DNA from: Helopsaltes ochotensis
Taxonomy: Eukaryota > Chordata > Aves > Passeriformes > Locustellidae
Length of the DNA: 64,000 nucleotides
Direction: 5' to 3'
Assembly: GCA_013400155.1 (NCBI GenBank)
Contig: VXBM01001029.1
Location: forward strand, 65,774 to 129,773
Part shown: in pieces, positions 37,182 to 50,494 of the stretch
Position numbering within the stretch: position 1 is the first letter of the stretch
How the letters are laid out: the number at the start of each line of letters is the position of its first letter
Program-made: the position numbers and the translations under genes
Notes under the pieces: generated by a model
The model's database searches: none
Seen by the model: only the letters and a program-made list of their open reading frames with translations
Told to the model about the DNA's origin: nothing

Positions 37182-37206
37182 AAAAAAAAAAAAAAAAAAA
37201 AAAAAA
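37182..37206. repeat. A25 homopolymer
   Basis: An uninterrupted run of 25 adenines followed at a short distance by a second A run (about 37220-37229). I could not find a gene-like body or a target duplication upstream that would make this the tail of a processed retrocopy. Confidence 0.95.
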
Positions 37207-39117
37207 GAGTGTAGTCTAAGGAAAAAAAAAACAAACCCCTTATACATTTGTTGATAATGAGATTACTTGCCAGTTATTTCTTTTTTTAACTTGCTGTGTG
37301 ATGTAGTAGCCATATATTTTAACATTTTTAAAATTTCTCTTAAAAGTAGCATGAAAATATATTGAGCAAAATAACAGTTACAAAGTAAGAGATTAAAAGC
37401 AATTGATCACTAAGGATCAGGATCCATGTTCTATTTAAAGCAGCACTTTCATTATCATTCACAAGTTATCAGATGAGAATTCAGATGCTATGAACGCATT
37501 ATCAGGCCAAGTGGCTTGACATTGAGAGAGACAGAGACCCTACTAAACAGCCAGGAAGTGTCCTTTGTAGTTCTAAACACAAACACATTTATGAGCTGAA
37601 AGTGTGTTTCAGATTGTATTACAAAGTGGGATTCCATATGGCAGCTGAGGTCCAGAGCTAGGATGACTCAGGAAGTCAAGATGAAAAGATGAGCACAGTT
37701 TATTGAACGGGACTAATGGTTTCTGATGCACCCTCAGCTTTGGTTTGAACAGGCAGATTTACAAACTGGCAGAGCTTGAGACACGCCTTGCAGAAGCTGG
37801 AAATCATGACTACATTTTTCAAAGGTTTACTTTCTAGTAAAAAACCATATACCACAGTTCAGCTCCTAGTAAGGTGTTTTTGTATGCGCAATTTTATATA
37901 GGGATGAAACAACAGGACATCTGATTGATTACAGCTGTAAAATGTCTCTGTAGAAAACTGGCAAAAAAAAGCACCAAAAAATAGGCACGGACAAAATATT
38001 TTTATGAGATTTAGGAGTTTTGAAGCAACTTTTTAACAGTCCTTTTAGGTGATAAAGAAAGCAGTTCTTTCACATATATGAAAAATAGGTAAACAAAGCA
38101 CTGCCCAAACTGGCAATTACTTGCATTTACTCCTTACTATATTTCTACTTAGACAGCTGTTTTTCCTGCCTTCGCTTGCAGACGCAAAAGCCGACTTACG
38201 TGCAAATCCCCTGCAATATTGGCTCCTGGAGGAAGCTGTACATCCCTCTGAAAGTCCTTTGTGGTGGGCTCTGGAGTGGAACTTCAGCCCCAGGAAAGTC
38301 AGCCGTGCAGCTCGAGTGGAGAGTCCCAGGGGAAGGGAAGCTCTTCCTGGATCTGCCCTCCTCTGCCCACAGCAGCATGCTGTGCTTTCTGTGCTGGCCA
38401 GCAGATATTGGTACTGACAAAGTATCTACTTTATTTTGGGGTATTAGGTGGGAAAAAACCATGGTCCGTTTTGTTCTAGTCATTCTTGTAAATTCCTGGT
38501 TTTGTGTCATTTGGGGTCATTAATTAATTCATTTCAGAACTTGAAGAATATGATAAAAGGCACCACTGTTTCCCCACAGAGGCTCTGATCTCTGCCTCTT
38601 TTTTCAGAGCGGTGTTTGTGCACAAATGATCCTCCTCAGGTTTCTCTCTGAGGTTAACAGGCAGTGTTGTTCCGCATCAACAGCGGAAGACAGGATCTAA
38701 AAGTGATCAGCCTTTACAAACACATTTAAGTGAAGGCAGGAAGACATGTCAGACTACCAACCAAAACAGCAAACAAAGGTGGGCCTGTGAAAGGTGTGTT
38801 TGACAGCAGGGCTATTCACTGCTGCCCTCAGAACGCTAGTGAACCATGGCAAGGATCAGCCTGAACTTGAGTGAGGCCTTCGGGTGGTTCTGCACCACAA
38901 CTGCAGGCTGCATTACCTTCTCCATGCAGTATTTAGGATAAAGAGAGCTCTCAGAAGGAGCGCTTTCCTGAGCCATTCAGGTTTTTTCCTTTGCTCAGCA
39001 TAGGCACAGGCAAGTCTGAGAGGCGTGGAGAGTTGTGCCAGCACCCTCACGTTGGGCAATGCCGTGCCTGGCTTCAGGCACAGCGCCGGCAGCGCGGCCT
39101 GGCCCTGGGAAGGTGTG

Positions 39118-39153
39118 CTCTCCCAGCTCTCCCGGCTCTCCCGGCTCTCCCAG
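39118..39153. repeat. 9-bp minisatellite, four copies
   Basis: Four head-to-tail copies of CTCTCCCRG (39118-39126, 39127-39135, 39136-39144, 39145-39153). The outer copies end in AG and the inner copies in GG. On the minus strand one frame gives a short Gly-Glu-Pro-like run that imitates collagen, but nothing around it supports a collagen gene. Confidence 0.9.
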
Positions 39154-41629
39154 CCCACAGCAGACCATGGCCAGTCCACTGCTACCCCACTCCTGCGTCA
39201 GACTTGCCGTCTTCTGCAGCACATGGGAATGGCAGGAGCAGAGCTCCAGGGGTGGTGGAGCAAAAACTCAATCAGCTCGGCAGGCAGGCTTTGAAGGGGC
39301 AGAGGGAAATGCTTCAGAAAGCAAGGGAAAGCCGTATACAGAGCAGCAGAGCAAACAAAGAAACAAAGGAGCACAGACATCAGAACTTATGCCCACTCAG
39401 TGAGCCACCAGACAAATGCAGAGAGGGAGGCAAACTCTGAGAGCCAGCAGGATGCCTGAGCCCAAGAAAAGCAGAGGAAAAGGGGCTCAGGGGAAGCTAC
39501 CAGCTCATCTGGAGAAGATCAAGCTCCTAGTAAAGTCCTCAAGGAGTAAAGAGTGAGATCTTGGTGAACTTGTTTAAGCTTTGACTTAAAGTATGTCAAA
39601 AAAGGGCATGTTTGGCCCTTGGTAAAGGGAGGAGGTGGCTGACTGGCAGTCCAAAATCCAACAGAACCACTGTGACTGACCTGTCTTGTGCAAATCCATA
39701 GTACTTCCCAGAAGATCCCTCTGGCAAGATGATTTTACCAGAATGGATGTGCAATGATGAATGCCTGTTTTTTGGCTTCACTGTGAGTAATCCAGATGGA
39801 GATAGTAATAGCTTGAACTTTAGGGAAGTTTTAAAATATTTTTACACTTGCCTGTTGCCCTTGACTTTGTGACTAAGTTTTAAGATTCAGCAGAATACAT
39901 GTCTCTGTGTGTTCATAATGTTTCTCATGTCAAAAGACACACACACACAAGAAAAAAAATTTACTGTCACTGAAGAGTCCAAAACTGAGTCTGACTGAGT
40001 CTGTCAGGAAGAAAGGGAAATGTATTTAGCTTCATCTCATTTTCACAGTTTACTCTTGGCATTTTAGGTGGAGATCAAGATATCCAAAACCCATTCTTCA
40101 TTTTTTTATTCAGTTCCACAAGTTATATGCGCACTACATCATCATTGGCTTTGAGTTCCCATTCCAATAAGCTTGATTACGACATTTCAGTGTGAGCTTT
40201 CTCTTTCTTCTTTACCGTTCAGCTTGGGCACACCCCTGGGTGTGCAAACCATTATAGAAACACACGGCTGGTGGAAGAGAATGACAAAAGGAAATCCTCA
40301 ATCCACAGAGGGTTGAGCTGCAGTTACCACCTTGCACAAGCCTTTTCCTCCTCCCTAGGTATGGTGTTGACATGAACAAGGGGAGGGAAAAAACCAAGGG
40401 AAGGGAGCAGCAAAATGGAAGAGGCCGACTTTAAGCGCCGGAGTTTTCAGTGAATTGGGAAGATCAGAGAGACATCTTAGCCTCCAGCATGCCAAAAGCT
40501 ATCTTCCTACCTACAATTGTGTGCGTGCCCCTGTGAGGCCCTGTATGAGGTCTGGAAATCACACAGAGTGTTGACATTTCTTCCAGTGTTGCATTTGGAC
40601 CAGCCCAGTGAACGCATCCCATTTCCTTTCCAAGTCTGCATTCCTACCTAGGGCTGAGGGGCACAGTCTCACATCAGCTTTGTGGAAGGCAGAAAGAGGG
40701 AGGGGAACATGGTCTCAAATTCAGCACAGTCCCTTTGTGTGCATAGATGAAAAAGGGCATAATTTCAATGCGCTGTTCTTTTCACGTACTTTTTGTATAT
40801 CCCTTTTTCTGTCTTGTTTCCTGGCTGAAACAGGGCCAGATCTTCAGTTTAAAGTAGATTTATGGTAAGATATAGGTAAGCTCTCTGGCTCTTACAAAGC
40901 TACTAAAATGTCTGTTTGTCTAAAATATCTCTGGGCTCTTAATTACCACCTTCTACATTTCCCCAAGATACACAGATTCACAATACAAGGGAAAGTGCCA
41001 CTGGGAAACCTGGCCATTGCTGTGGTGGTTTTTGTTTAACTGCAGCTTGACCTGGGGACTGTAATTATGAGTATTTTAATGGAGCAATAGTGTAATGATG
41101 TGTAGGCAAGTCGACAACAGAGAAAAGACACACTGAGGAAGGGTGAAAGGCCCATTTTCTGAGGCTGTGGTGTTTGAGCAGACAAAGACATGACCATGTT
41201 TGGTCTGCTTCATCTTCTCTAAGTCCCTGACCCTGCCCAACAACCCTGTGAAGCTGCTGGGACCTGGTGGTGCTCATGATCTCGGTGCAGACAGAGTCAC
41301 TGGCAGGTGAGTCCTGAAAAGGTCACAGTGGTGGTGCAGGGGCTGTGACTGCATGCTCGGGGAGCACTGGTGCCCTGGGCAGATGGACTCTGGTATGCTC
41401 CAAGGGGTGGCTTTTAACTCCTCATGTCTGAGAAATTTGCAATCAGTGGATACCCTTTCTAGGTTTTGCCCCAAGGGATTTCTTCTCAAATCAAAATCAG
41501 GGGCTGCTAATTCATCTTCAGTCATCTAAAATTCAACAAGATGAATTCTCCTCTAAGATTCAAAGAGATTAATTTATTGTTTGCAATCTGTGAACCAGAT
41601 AGGATCTGAAAAACTACATTTCTTAGCGT

Positions 41630-41661
41630 TCTTTCTCTCTCTCTCTTTTTTATTTTTTTTT
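41630..41661. repeat. CT/T-rich low-complexity tract
   Basis: A pyrimidine tract made of CTTTCTCTCTCTCTCTC followed by T runs with one A. Low complexity only; no acceptor exon can be recognised downstream. Confidence 0.85.
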
Positions 41662-43834
41662 AAACAAGGGGAGAAAAAGCTTCTAGCTTTTTATTTTCCC
41701 CAGGTCTACATTATTTAATCTTATTTATTTTATTTATTGCCTGTGTACAGTGTTACTCTGTATTGAATAAAGGAGGGACCTTGGCTGGCTTTCCGTTTTT
41801 ATTTCCATTTTCCTTTTAGCAGACAGACAGGGCTCAGCAGGAAGCTGTGACCAGTGTAATTACTGCTGTAGATGAAAGGGTGTCCCCAAAAAGAGATTAA
41901 AGAGAAAATTCCTGTCATGGCAACCATTAGTACAGGAAGTCTGGCCAGCTGAGATGGCGGAGTATTTTGAAACCAGATTAGGAAAGAGGTGTAGCTTTTG
42001 ACACTGATGCCCACGTGTGGGTGCTAATTAGGGGGAGGAAGAGCTAGTTGGAGGGTGATGGCCACATGGAGTCTTCACAGAGAGGTTCTTTGGTTTCATC
42101 TGGTGGGTGAGGACATCTAGGGTTGCAAGCTTGCGTTTGGTTCAGCAGTTAAAAGTTCAGCTAAACCAATCCAGAAAGGTCTTTCTTAATGCAGAGTTTC
42201 CCAAAATATTTCTGGACACCTGGAAACCCTCTCCTCAGCTTTATTTTCTCCTATCCTCATTAAAGAAATAGAAAACCCAAAAGACAACACAGTGCAAACC
42301 TAACCTTTCCTGAAAAGCCATATGTATCTTGCTGTCTGAAAAACTGCCAATTATTGTTTGCATGAAGTCTATGCATTAATCCAGTTACTCAGATCTTTGT
42401 CTAGAAGTTGTCAAAATTTGGTGGTACTCTCCCAATTTTCTTTTTGCATCAAGACTATTAAGTTGAAATTTTCCCTATCACAGACACCTTAAAGCCTGAT
42501 TTTGTAGAAAAGAATGGACACAGACATAAGTAGATGTCATAACCTGAATTTGTAACCAGTAGGTAAAGTATTCTCTATACAAATTACGCCCTTTCCCTTT
42601 AACCTGAAAAGTAGCACAAAATGCACACTGCCCACATATTTGAACAAGACAGGCATACAAATCTCTATCCAAAGCCAGGTCAAAGGTGAATCTCACAAAT
42701 CTAAATCCAAAGCCGGATTTGCACAGCTCTAAATTTAATTCACTGCACCAGCAAATGCTCTCAAGGGCTCAGACATCTTGAATGCACTACTGTAGATTTG
42801 AACTCCAGGGCACCAGACTATTTTCCCACACGGCTCTTCAGCAGCAGGAACAGTAAATCTTGACTGTGTGATGAAGTTGTGCATCTTTGTCATTTTTTTA
42901 AACTATAAAATTACTCTTTTTGAGGGAGAGACTTTACAATGCTGGTGATTGGAGTAAAGGGGTTCATGTTTAGCTGGCTATGTAATAATCTAAAAACGTG
43001 TTATAAAAGTGATGGGGAGGGCTCAGAAAAAGCCATCACTGTCAGGGATCTGCAGCAGTTGCACATTTCTGATCCCTCGATTCCTCTGTCTCTGTACAAA
43101 GGCAGTGGGACTCCAGCTGGAAAGATTGCAGCTGCAGGCAGAGCTGTGGCTCAGGGAGAAGGTCCTGGCATGCATTTTTAGCATGAGAAATTCATCATGT
43201 ATGAAAACTCTGGACTACTCAACAAACAGAAAGTCCTCATACACTGGGAATATTGCTACAGATATCAGCCACAAAGGAATTACAGTCTCTTTGGGTAGCT
43301 GAAAGATTAACTTACTTTTTCCCATTGAATGCTGTATTCAGTAGAGATGGTCAAAATCAGATCTTCTTAGACATGCCAGGTTTGTTACTCCATTCGGACA
43401 AGAAGTCAAAATAAAATCTTATTGATGGAATTGGAAGTGCCAAAATAGCAATATATTTTGTTCAAACTCTTGAGCTAAATAAAATTACTCCGAATATCTG
43501 ACACAAATCATCCCTGCTTTCTTTATAAATTTCTTTCAATCTGTGACCTCAAGTGAGTGAGCCTTGACTCCTTCACATAATTGTGCATGGTTCTTCCTGA
43601 AGGCTGAGAACTGTCTTAGCACAAGCCTGGCCATAGAAGAAAGGCAGTACAAGATACACTTTGGACCTAGCCATAACTTCACTCCTCAGCCATCCCCAAA
43701 CAGGGGGACAGCCATCCCAAACTACCCTTCTCCACATCAGCTCTTGCAGATACTAGACAGAAGAGATGCAGCTTTGATTTTGGCCTTTGCTGACATTTCT
43801 ACAATGATGATTACTCAGAAAATAGCATTTTAAA

Positions 43835-43918
<84 letters not shown>
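43835..43918. repeat. Mirrored microsatellite, (ATT)13 followed by (AAT)15
   Basis: Thirteen ATT units (43835-43873) run directly into fifteen AAT units (43874-43918). ATT and AAT are reverse complements, so the left half is the inverted copy of the right half and the whole 84-base block can fold into one almost spacer-free hairpin. This differs from an ordinary one-phase triplet repeat. Confidence 0.97.
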
Positions 43919-43919
<1 letters not shown>

Positions 43920-46900
43920 TTAAACTGGTACTCAGGAAAATCTGCCTGATTTCTGATGAAATATTAAAGTTGCCAGGACATCACTGCTTAGGTGGCAGCA
44001 GTTGCATTTTGCATTTATGCTTTACAAACAATAAAATTATGGTATTGATCCAGTCTGAAGAAAAATGTGCTACTTTGACTCATTTACTCCCAGACAGGGA
44101 GCATGCAAGGAAAATTTCAAGAGAAACCTGCCCCTTCTGTTCTCTAGGTGGCAGGACAGGTGGCTTTCCCCAAAAGGGACTCTGAGTGCAGAAAAAACCA
44201 CATTTATCGTAAAAATCAGATACTCTTTCTTCATTGTCTTTGAACTACTGAACGTGTGGCATACTGCTGATTGTATAAAATTGGAGGAGATAGAAATTGG
44301 GTTAGAGTAAGTCTAGGAAGAAAATGTAAAGCTAATTTCTGTAAGGCCAATATCTGACCATGACTGCCCTTCTCATGGATGTTGAACCAACCTTCCTCTG
44401 GGATGTTCCTATAACCAATCATGAGAAAATCTGGCATGCTCATTCTGTGGTGCTACAAGATAATGCTCTGCATGAGTTGTGGGAGAGTGGATAATAAACA
44501 CAGTGGGTTTTCCTAGTATTAATGGTCCACAACTTACTGGTACTGCAGCTCATAATTAAGAGCACTACTGTTTTATCATGCAAGAAGCTTATTTGAACTC
44601 CTGTCCCTCTGAGTGTGTTTTTTTGATAATTTTCAATTACATGTTCTTGATAGCTGCCTAATTTCATTATTATTCTCCAGTGAAGTGTTTTAATTTTCTT
44701 TTCTTCTTATCTTGAAGGGACCAAGAAAATTTGCAACTGTCTTTTGATTTTTGGAAATGTTACCGTCTGCAGAAAAAATAGTCAGTTGTAATTATGTCAT
44801 TGTTGTAACATGCTGAGTTTTTGTTCTCTTCAGACTTATCCCTCATGTGTTGATTTTGCTACTCCCAGACTTTAAGAGAACTAAATTTTTAAAAATATTT
44901 GTATTAGAGAAGTATTTTAATCCAAACTGTAAGAGGGAGGAAACAGAGAAATTAAAAAATGCAATAAATGCCTCCAAGGGGCAAACGAACAGCCTTGAGA
45001 TACTCAAAGTACTGTGATTCTCTGTGTTTAGATGAGAAACTGCATGTCCAGTAGTTTGTAAACTGTGCAGATTTTTCATCTGCAGTCCAAAGGACCAAGA
45101 GATAAACAATGATAGGCTCTGAAATTTGGGATAATGAAAAGACTTCTACAGACCAGACGGTCTGCTACTGGTCTACAAGGGCCTCTATAAGGAGAAATTG
45201 ATGATTTTCAGATGATTTTTTGGTCACAGTCTATTGATTAAGGTAGCAATATCATGGGGTTCATGCACTCACACTCCTTGATCTAACAGAGAATTCAGTA
45301 AAATCCCTGTTTTGGAGCAGAAAACTGACCTCACCTCTGTCTGCTCAGCAAAGAGAGCTGTTGCAATTTGTGGCAAGGCTTCCAGGCATCCTCATTCTGC
45401 AGGAAAGCTTATTGGCCTGCGTGCAGGCAGGGTGAGGTGTCGTGCCACCACACACACAGTGAGCATGCCTTGCTGCTGTTTGGGGCTGTGGAACAAACTG
45501 AAGCCATGGGAATGACCACTACTCCAAAAGAGAATCAAACAACTCAGCGCTTTGGGAGTTGACTCTTCAGCTCCTATGGTTTCTCACCCCCCTGGGTGTC
45601 CCTGAGGAGGAGCAGGGATGTCTGTGAGACCCTGGGACCCCATCCAGTTGATGCAGAGGAGCCACGGACTTGGTTCCTAATGGCCATAGGGAGGAGGAAG
45701 GGGCACTGAAGCGAAGCACTGGCAGGAGGCTGGGGGTGCATGACATGGGTGAGAGCTGTGTGAGCTCTGGGACAAAAGGACATGTGACACAAGGACTGTC
45801 CTGCTGCCTGGTTAATAGAGAAATTCCCACTTTCCTAGCTTTCTGGTCCCTTGTTCTCCCCTTTCCCTCATACTAGATTTATTTCCATTAAGCTCGTGTC
45901 AGCTCTCAAGCCTTCTTGCATGGATACACATTCCAGCCTTCTGCCCCATGGGGCCGTGGAGCATCAGGGGCAGAGCATCTTCCACTGCGCCACTTCTGAT
46001 TTTGGTCATCATGCATGTATCTAAAATCTCCCCAGATGCCTTTGGAAGTGCCATCTGGCCTGCCTGGTATTTTTAACCAAAGCCCAATTATTTCTATCAT
46101 AAGAATTTGTAGGAAAATGCTAAAGAATATTCCTTCTTTAAGTGGTAGTGCATTTCACTTCAGGCACTGATGGCCAAAATGACCATGAGATTGCTGACCC
46201 TTATCTCCCCAAGCCTCTGGAAGACCCAAAGTCTCCTCTTGAAGAGTCAATACCCCCAGGTATGGTGGGAAAGGCTGCAGTCAGCTCTGAAAACAGGAGA
46301 GACAGCACCGTCTGTGACCATCGACATCCCACAAGAATAACCCACAAGATGCATTGCAAATCAGTTTCCACTTCAGGCTGAGGCACCTCAGGTTTATGCC
46401 AAATCATTCCAGAAGTATCCACTCTTTCATTGATTTGGGGTTATTTCCCATCATGGCTTCCAGGGCCATGAAGAAGAAAAACAAGGTAGAAATTATCATA
46501 AGCAGATGCTCAATTACCAAAGGGTAATTTTAATGTAAGAACCTGAATTGTTATTTTAAAACTTATATACCCAAATGCAATTGGACTTATTCTTGACTGC
46601 AAGAATTCACAATATCTTCAGTTCTACCTGAGGGATTTTCTTGCCACATTTCATACAGAAACCAAAAGTGACAGAGTTATTATGTTGCTTTTAATAGAAA
46701 TAATCTCAAAATTCATGAGCTGCTGTCTTCATAAATATGTATTATGAAGTGCCTATTTTAATGTGATAGGATGTTAAATAACAGTGTTCTGGAATATCAT
46801 ACCTGGCTAAGGAAAATTTTAATTTTATGACAACTGCGAGTTTTAAAAGTTTTATTTGTAATTTCTATTTTCTTTAATAAGGCAGCTATAATACTACTCA

Positions 46901-49900
46901 GAAGCAATGCCTTTCCTGCACTTTTTCTATCTGCTTCTATTTTTCTAAGCACACAGAAATTAGACTTTGAGGGTAAAATTTCATATTCTAAAGTGCTGAT
47001 CCAATCTGCTTTGGAAAGTGGGCATAATTTCATTAAAGCTTATTCTGCTTTCCACCATATTATTGGGTTTTTACAGTTAGAGATCCAAAACACTGTTCAA
47101 GTGACAGTTTGGTTCTGGAGAAATGAGCTACTAGGCACTAAATAGTAATTGCTGCAGGAACAGAAAGCAAAGTTCCTCATCAAGGTCTGAAAAGTTAATA
47201 GGCAACATGTGAATCATGGACAAGAGAAATATTCCAAAAGAGATGCATATGTTGCATTCAAAAAGGATAATTTTTTTTTTTAAGTTAAAATTTATAATAC
47301 CTGAATGAATCTCAGTTTGCTCAAAGCATTACTGGCTAATCATGCCTTAGTAGCTGTTTGTGGAACAATGTCACACATATCATACATTATTTATTCCCAT
47401 GTAAAAAACGGGGTGAAGGAGCTGTGTGGGTCAACTTTTCAGAGCCTTTTCAAAGAGTACAAAAGGAGAGACAGGATAAAATAATAAATAAATGCAGACA
47501 TTTTTGAGGCAAATGGCCACCTCAGAGCTGATTATAGAAATAAGGAAGGCCCTCAAGTGCAATAGTGTTGCAAATATTTGCTGGAGGAAAAGTACACTCT
47601 GAACAGAATATGAGGGGAAGAACAGCTCCAAGGGGAAAAAAAGAAGTATGTATGGTTTGAGTTTAAAACCATAACTCATTTACATTAAGAGATCAATCAG
47701 TGGGAAAATCCATTCTGCAGTGTTAGCCCATCAGTGAACAAGCTAATTGAACACAGAGCGAACGAGAGCCTGGGTGGCCTCTTTCCTCTTTTATCTGCAC
47801 AGCAAAGCTCACAGCAGCTCCAAGATCCCCCTCTCCGCAAGCTGGTGCTTTCAGACAGGGTGACCATCCGGCTGAGCCCAAAGAATTTCCTCTTCAAGAG
47901 CGTAACATCTTTGAAATTTGTTTCCCTGCTTCTGATGGGGCCTGAGAGCCGTGGTCAGCAGTCACCCACCCAGCGCAGGCTGCGGTGCAGGTCTGGTGCC
48001 CTGGGCACGGGGCAGGAGCTGGGTGGCCCTGCTGGAGCTGGAGCTGGGGCTGGAGCAGAGGTGGCTTTGTCCAGAACACCGTTCTGAGAGCTCCTGAAAT
48101 AAACACGCTTGTGTAACATGCAGGATCGTCCCGTTTCTCCCCTATGCTCTTCTGGCAGAAAGGCTCACAGGAAATATCCTGTTAGTGGAGATAAAAGGGG
48201 TTGATTTACTCTGTTCCTGGTAATGCATAATTGCTTAATCGCAGCACATAATTAAACTCCATTGGGAAGGTTACAGTGACAATGATTGCCCAGCAAAGAC
48301 CAGTTCCCCCAGAGAGGCAATATTTGCATCAGCTGTATTTCTTTTATAATGGGAACAAAAAATCCCCTAAATGTTCCTAAAAACCTGAATGTTTGGCAAG
48401 AGCTGTGAAAGCATGGGGCAAGGGAGTCTGGACACAGCCAGAGAGGCACCAACAGAGGAAGGGAGAGATAAGGTTTTGAATTATTCCCCTCACTAACTGA
48501 GCTGTTTGTGAAAGCTGTCTCTCTGCAAAAGCACTTCTTGTGTGCTGAGGAGGTCACCAAGCTCAGCAAATTCTGAAGAGGCTTCTGATGTGCTGAGCAC
48601 CCTCCCCGACAGTGCCAACACTGGGGCCCGCCTGACACCACCAGCCACCCTCTGAAGGTTGTTGGCATGGATGGCATGAGGCCAGAGGGAGCCAAGGAAC
48701 CACTGGTGGCCAGAGCAACTGCAGCATACCGTGTCTGAAACAGCAGAACCAGTGGGGAGCCACAGCTGCCCAGCACAGAGAGACCACCCCCCAGTTTGTC
48801 CCGTTGTAAGGAAACAGCCTTCCAAGGAGCCAAGCTGCTCTTCCCAGTAACAGGAGGCACCTTTGCAAACTGGTGCATGAGTCATAACTCCTTTTATTGA
48901 AACTTGCTCTTCAGTCATCTGGAAGTCAGAGATAAAGATACTTTTAATTTCTTTGTCATGTAAATTTTGTGTCACTACTGTATTAGGCACCCACCACAAA
49001 GGAACAGCAGTTTGCTGAGACTGACAGGCTTGTGTGCCTGTCCATGACACCAAGGCTTCCCCAATAACTGTGTAATGAATGAAGTCCTGTTTGTGCACAG
49101 AAGAATGCTGCATTCATTTTTATCATTGGTGATGAAGAAAGTATGAGAACTTAAAAACTAAATAAAAACCTTCAGCACACAAGAGAAGCTGTGCTCCTCA
49201 CAGAGAGAAGACAGTCAGTTCCAGTTTGTGGGAGACAGTCTGTAAGTGCAAGAGCATCATTTTGCAGCCTGCAGAGCAAAAGAAGAAAAATCTCTGCTTC
49301 AGAAAATGGTGTTTGCTTTGAGCTGGCAAGAAATATTTCAATAACAGGTTGTGGAGAACGTAACTTCAAAGTTCGAAAGTTGACAGAGTTTTGGAAGCAG
49401 TTGATGAAATTTGCATCCAAAAGTGATTTAACTTCCCCAGTAAGTGATGTGTACACATGGCACACACCACTAAACCACATATGCACTCAATGTATGAACT
49501 CCCACTTTCTTGACTTTCCATTCCAGCTTTAACATTTTTTCCAGCATAAAAAGAAATGAATCAAGCTTGCAATAAGATGTGTGTATAAATGCCAAAGAAA
49601 AAATTAAAATCAGCTGTTACTTGAAAATTACTGAGGCTGGAGTACTTTGTTTGGATACTTAATGCCCTGTAAATCCTGTACACCATTGTGGGCAACCAGT
49701 TAAAGGAAGGACTTACTAGGCCAAAGCTGTTCCAGGTTTGTTTGGCTTTCTTTGGTAGTATGACCTTTTATGGTGACCAAAATGGTTACAAAATCATCAG
49801 GATCCGTGGAGCAAACTGTTTTTCTGTGAACTGGTTCCTTAGAGTAAGGTAATTAATTTTAAAAGCTTTTCTTTGCTCCTGCCAAAGAGGAAACATTCTG

Positions 49901-50467
49901 GCCAGAAAAGAGAAAATGGGGGGGGACATGATGGAGAATGCATTGCCTGACATCTTCTTTCCCCCAGCTTACTCTCCTGAAAAAGTAAGATTTCCTGGGA
50001 CCATATGGAAGCAGAATGACAACAGCCTGCAATATGTGAAAGGTTTCTGCAACAAAACAGAATTCCTTTCAGCCTAAAAGTACAATCAAAGCACCTCACT
50101 CAAAGTTTTTAGGAGAGATCTTTCCTTTGAGAACTTGTTAATTATGGTAGGAACAAATTTACCGAAACAAATCTTCACTTTATGAATGCTGGTAGTTGTC
50201 ATCTCTAAAAATGTTTAGATACAATACAGGAAGAGAATGAGACAGAAAATTTTTATATCTTGTTTAATACGCTAAAATTATCACCATCACTGCTAAATAA
50301 GAAGTGACACTTTGAAGAAAAACAGGCAGTCATTTTTCTCTTGACACTGTTTAAAGTGAGTTCATTTGTACGTGTATGAGTGGATTTAATGATAGTGAAA
50401 GATGCAGCAGCTTGAGCCTCATCTCACTTGGTGGAAAATTCTCCCTGTTACCTTTCCCTCCACTCCC

Positions 50468-50494
50468 TTTTTTTTTCTTTTTTTTTTTCCTTTT
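50468..50494. repeat. T-rich tract
   Basis: Almost pure thymine with three cytosine interruptions, read as poly-Phe in one frame and poly-Lys on the other strand. Low complexity only. Confidence 0.9.

Larger units (their letters stand above)
37230..43834. other. Mostly non-repetitive interval, no gene recognised
   Basis: About 6.6 kb. A G+C-richer segment runs from about 38200 to 39500 and contains overlapping plus and minus frames of up to 149 codons (38991-39440, plus), none with a recognisable domain. It also holds a 9-base minisatellite at 39118-39153 and a small cluster of CpG sites at 39080-39100. From 39550 the DNA is A+T rich again, with a CT/T-rich tract at 41630-41661. A minus frame at 41274-41525 begins with an acidic stretch but has no match I know. 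Confidence 0.45.

Noticed and set aside
37020..37206. Possible processed pseudogene ending in A25
   Set aside because: No recognisable coding body, polyadenylation signal at the right distance or target-site duplication.
38995..39222. Collagen-like Gly-Glu-Pro run on the minus strand
   Set aside because: Only a 36-base, 9-bp minisatellite; no continuing Gly-X-Y repeats.
48252..49113. Two minus-strand frames of 208 and 206 codons
   Set aside because: They overlap in different frames over about 390 bases, lack domains, and both look like chance frames in moderately G+C-rich DNA.
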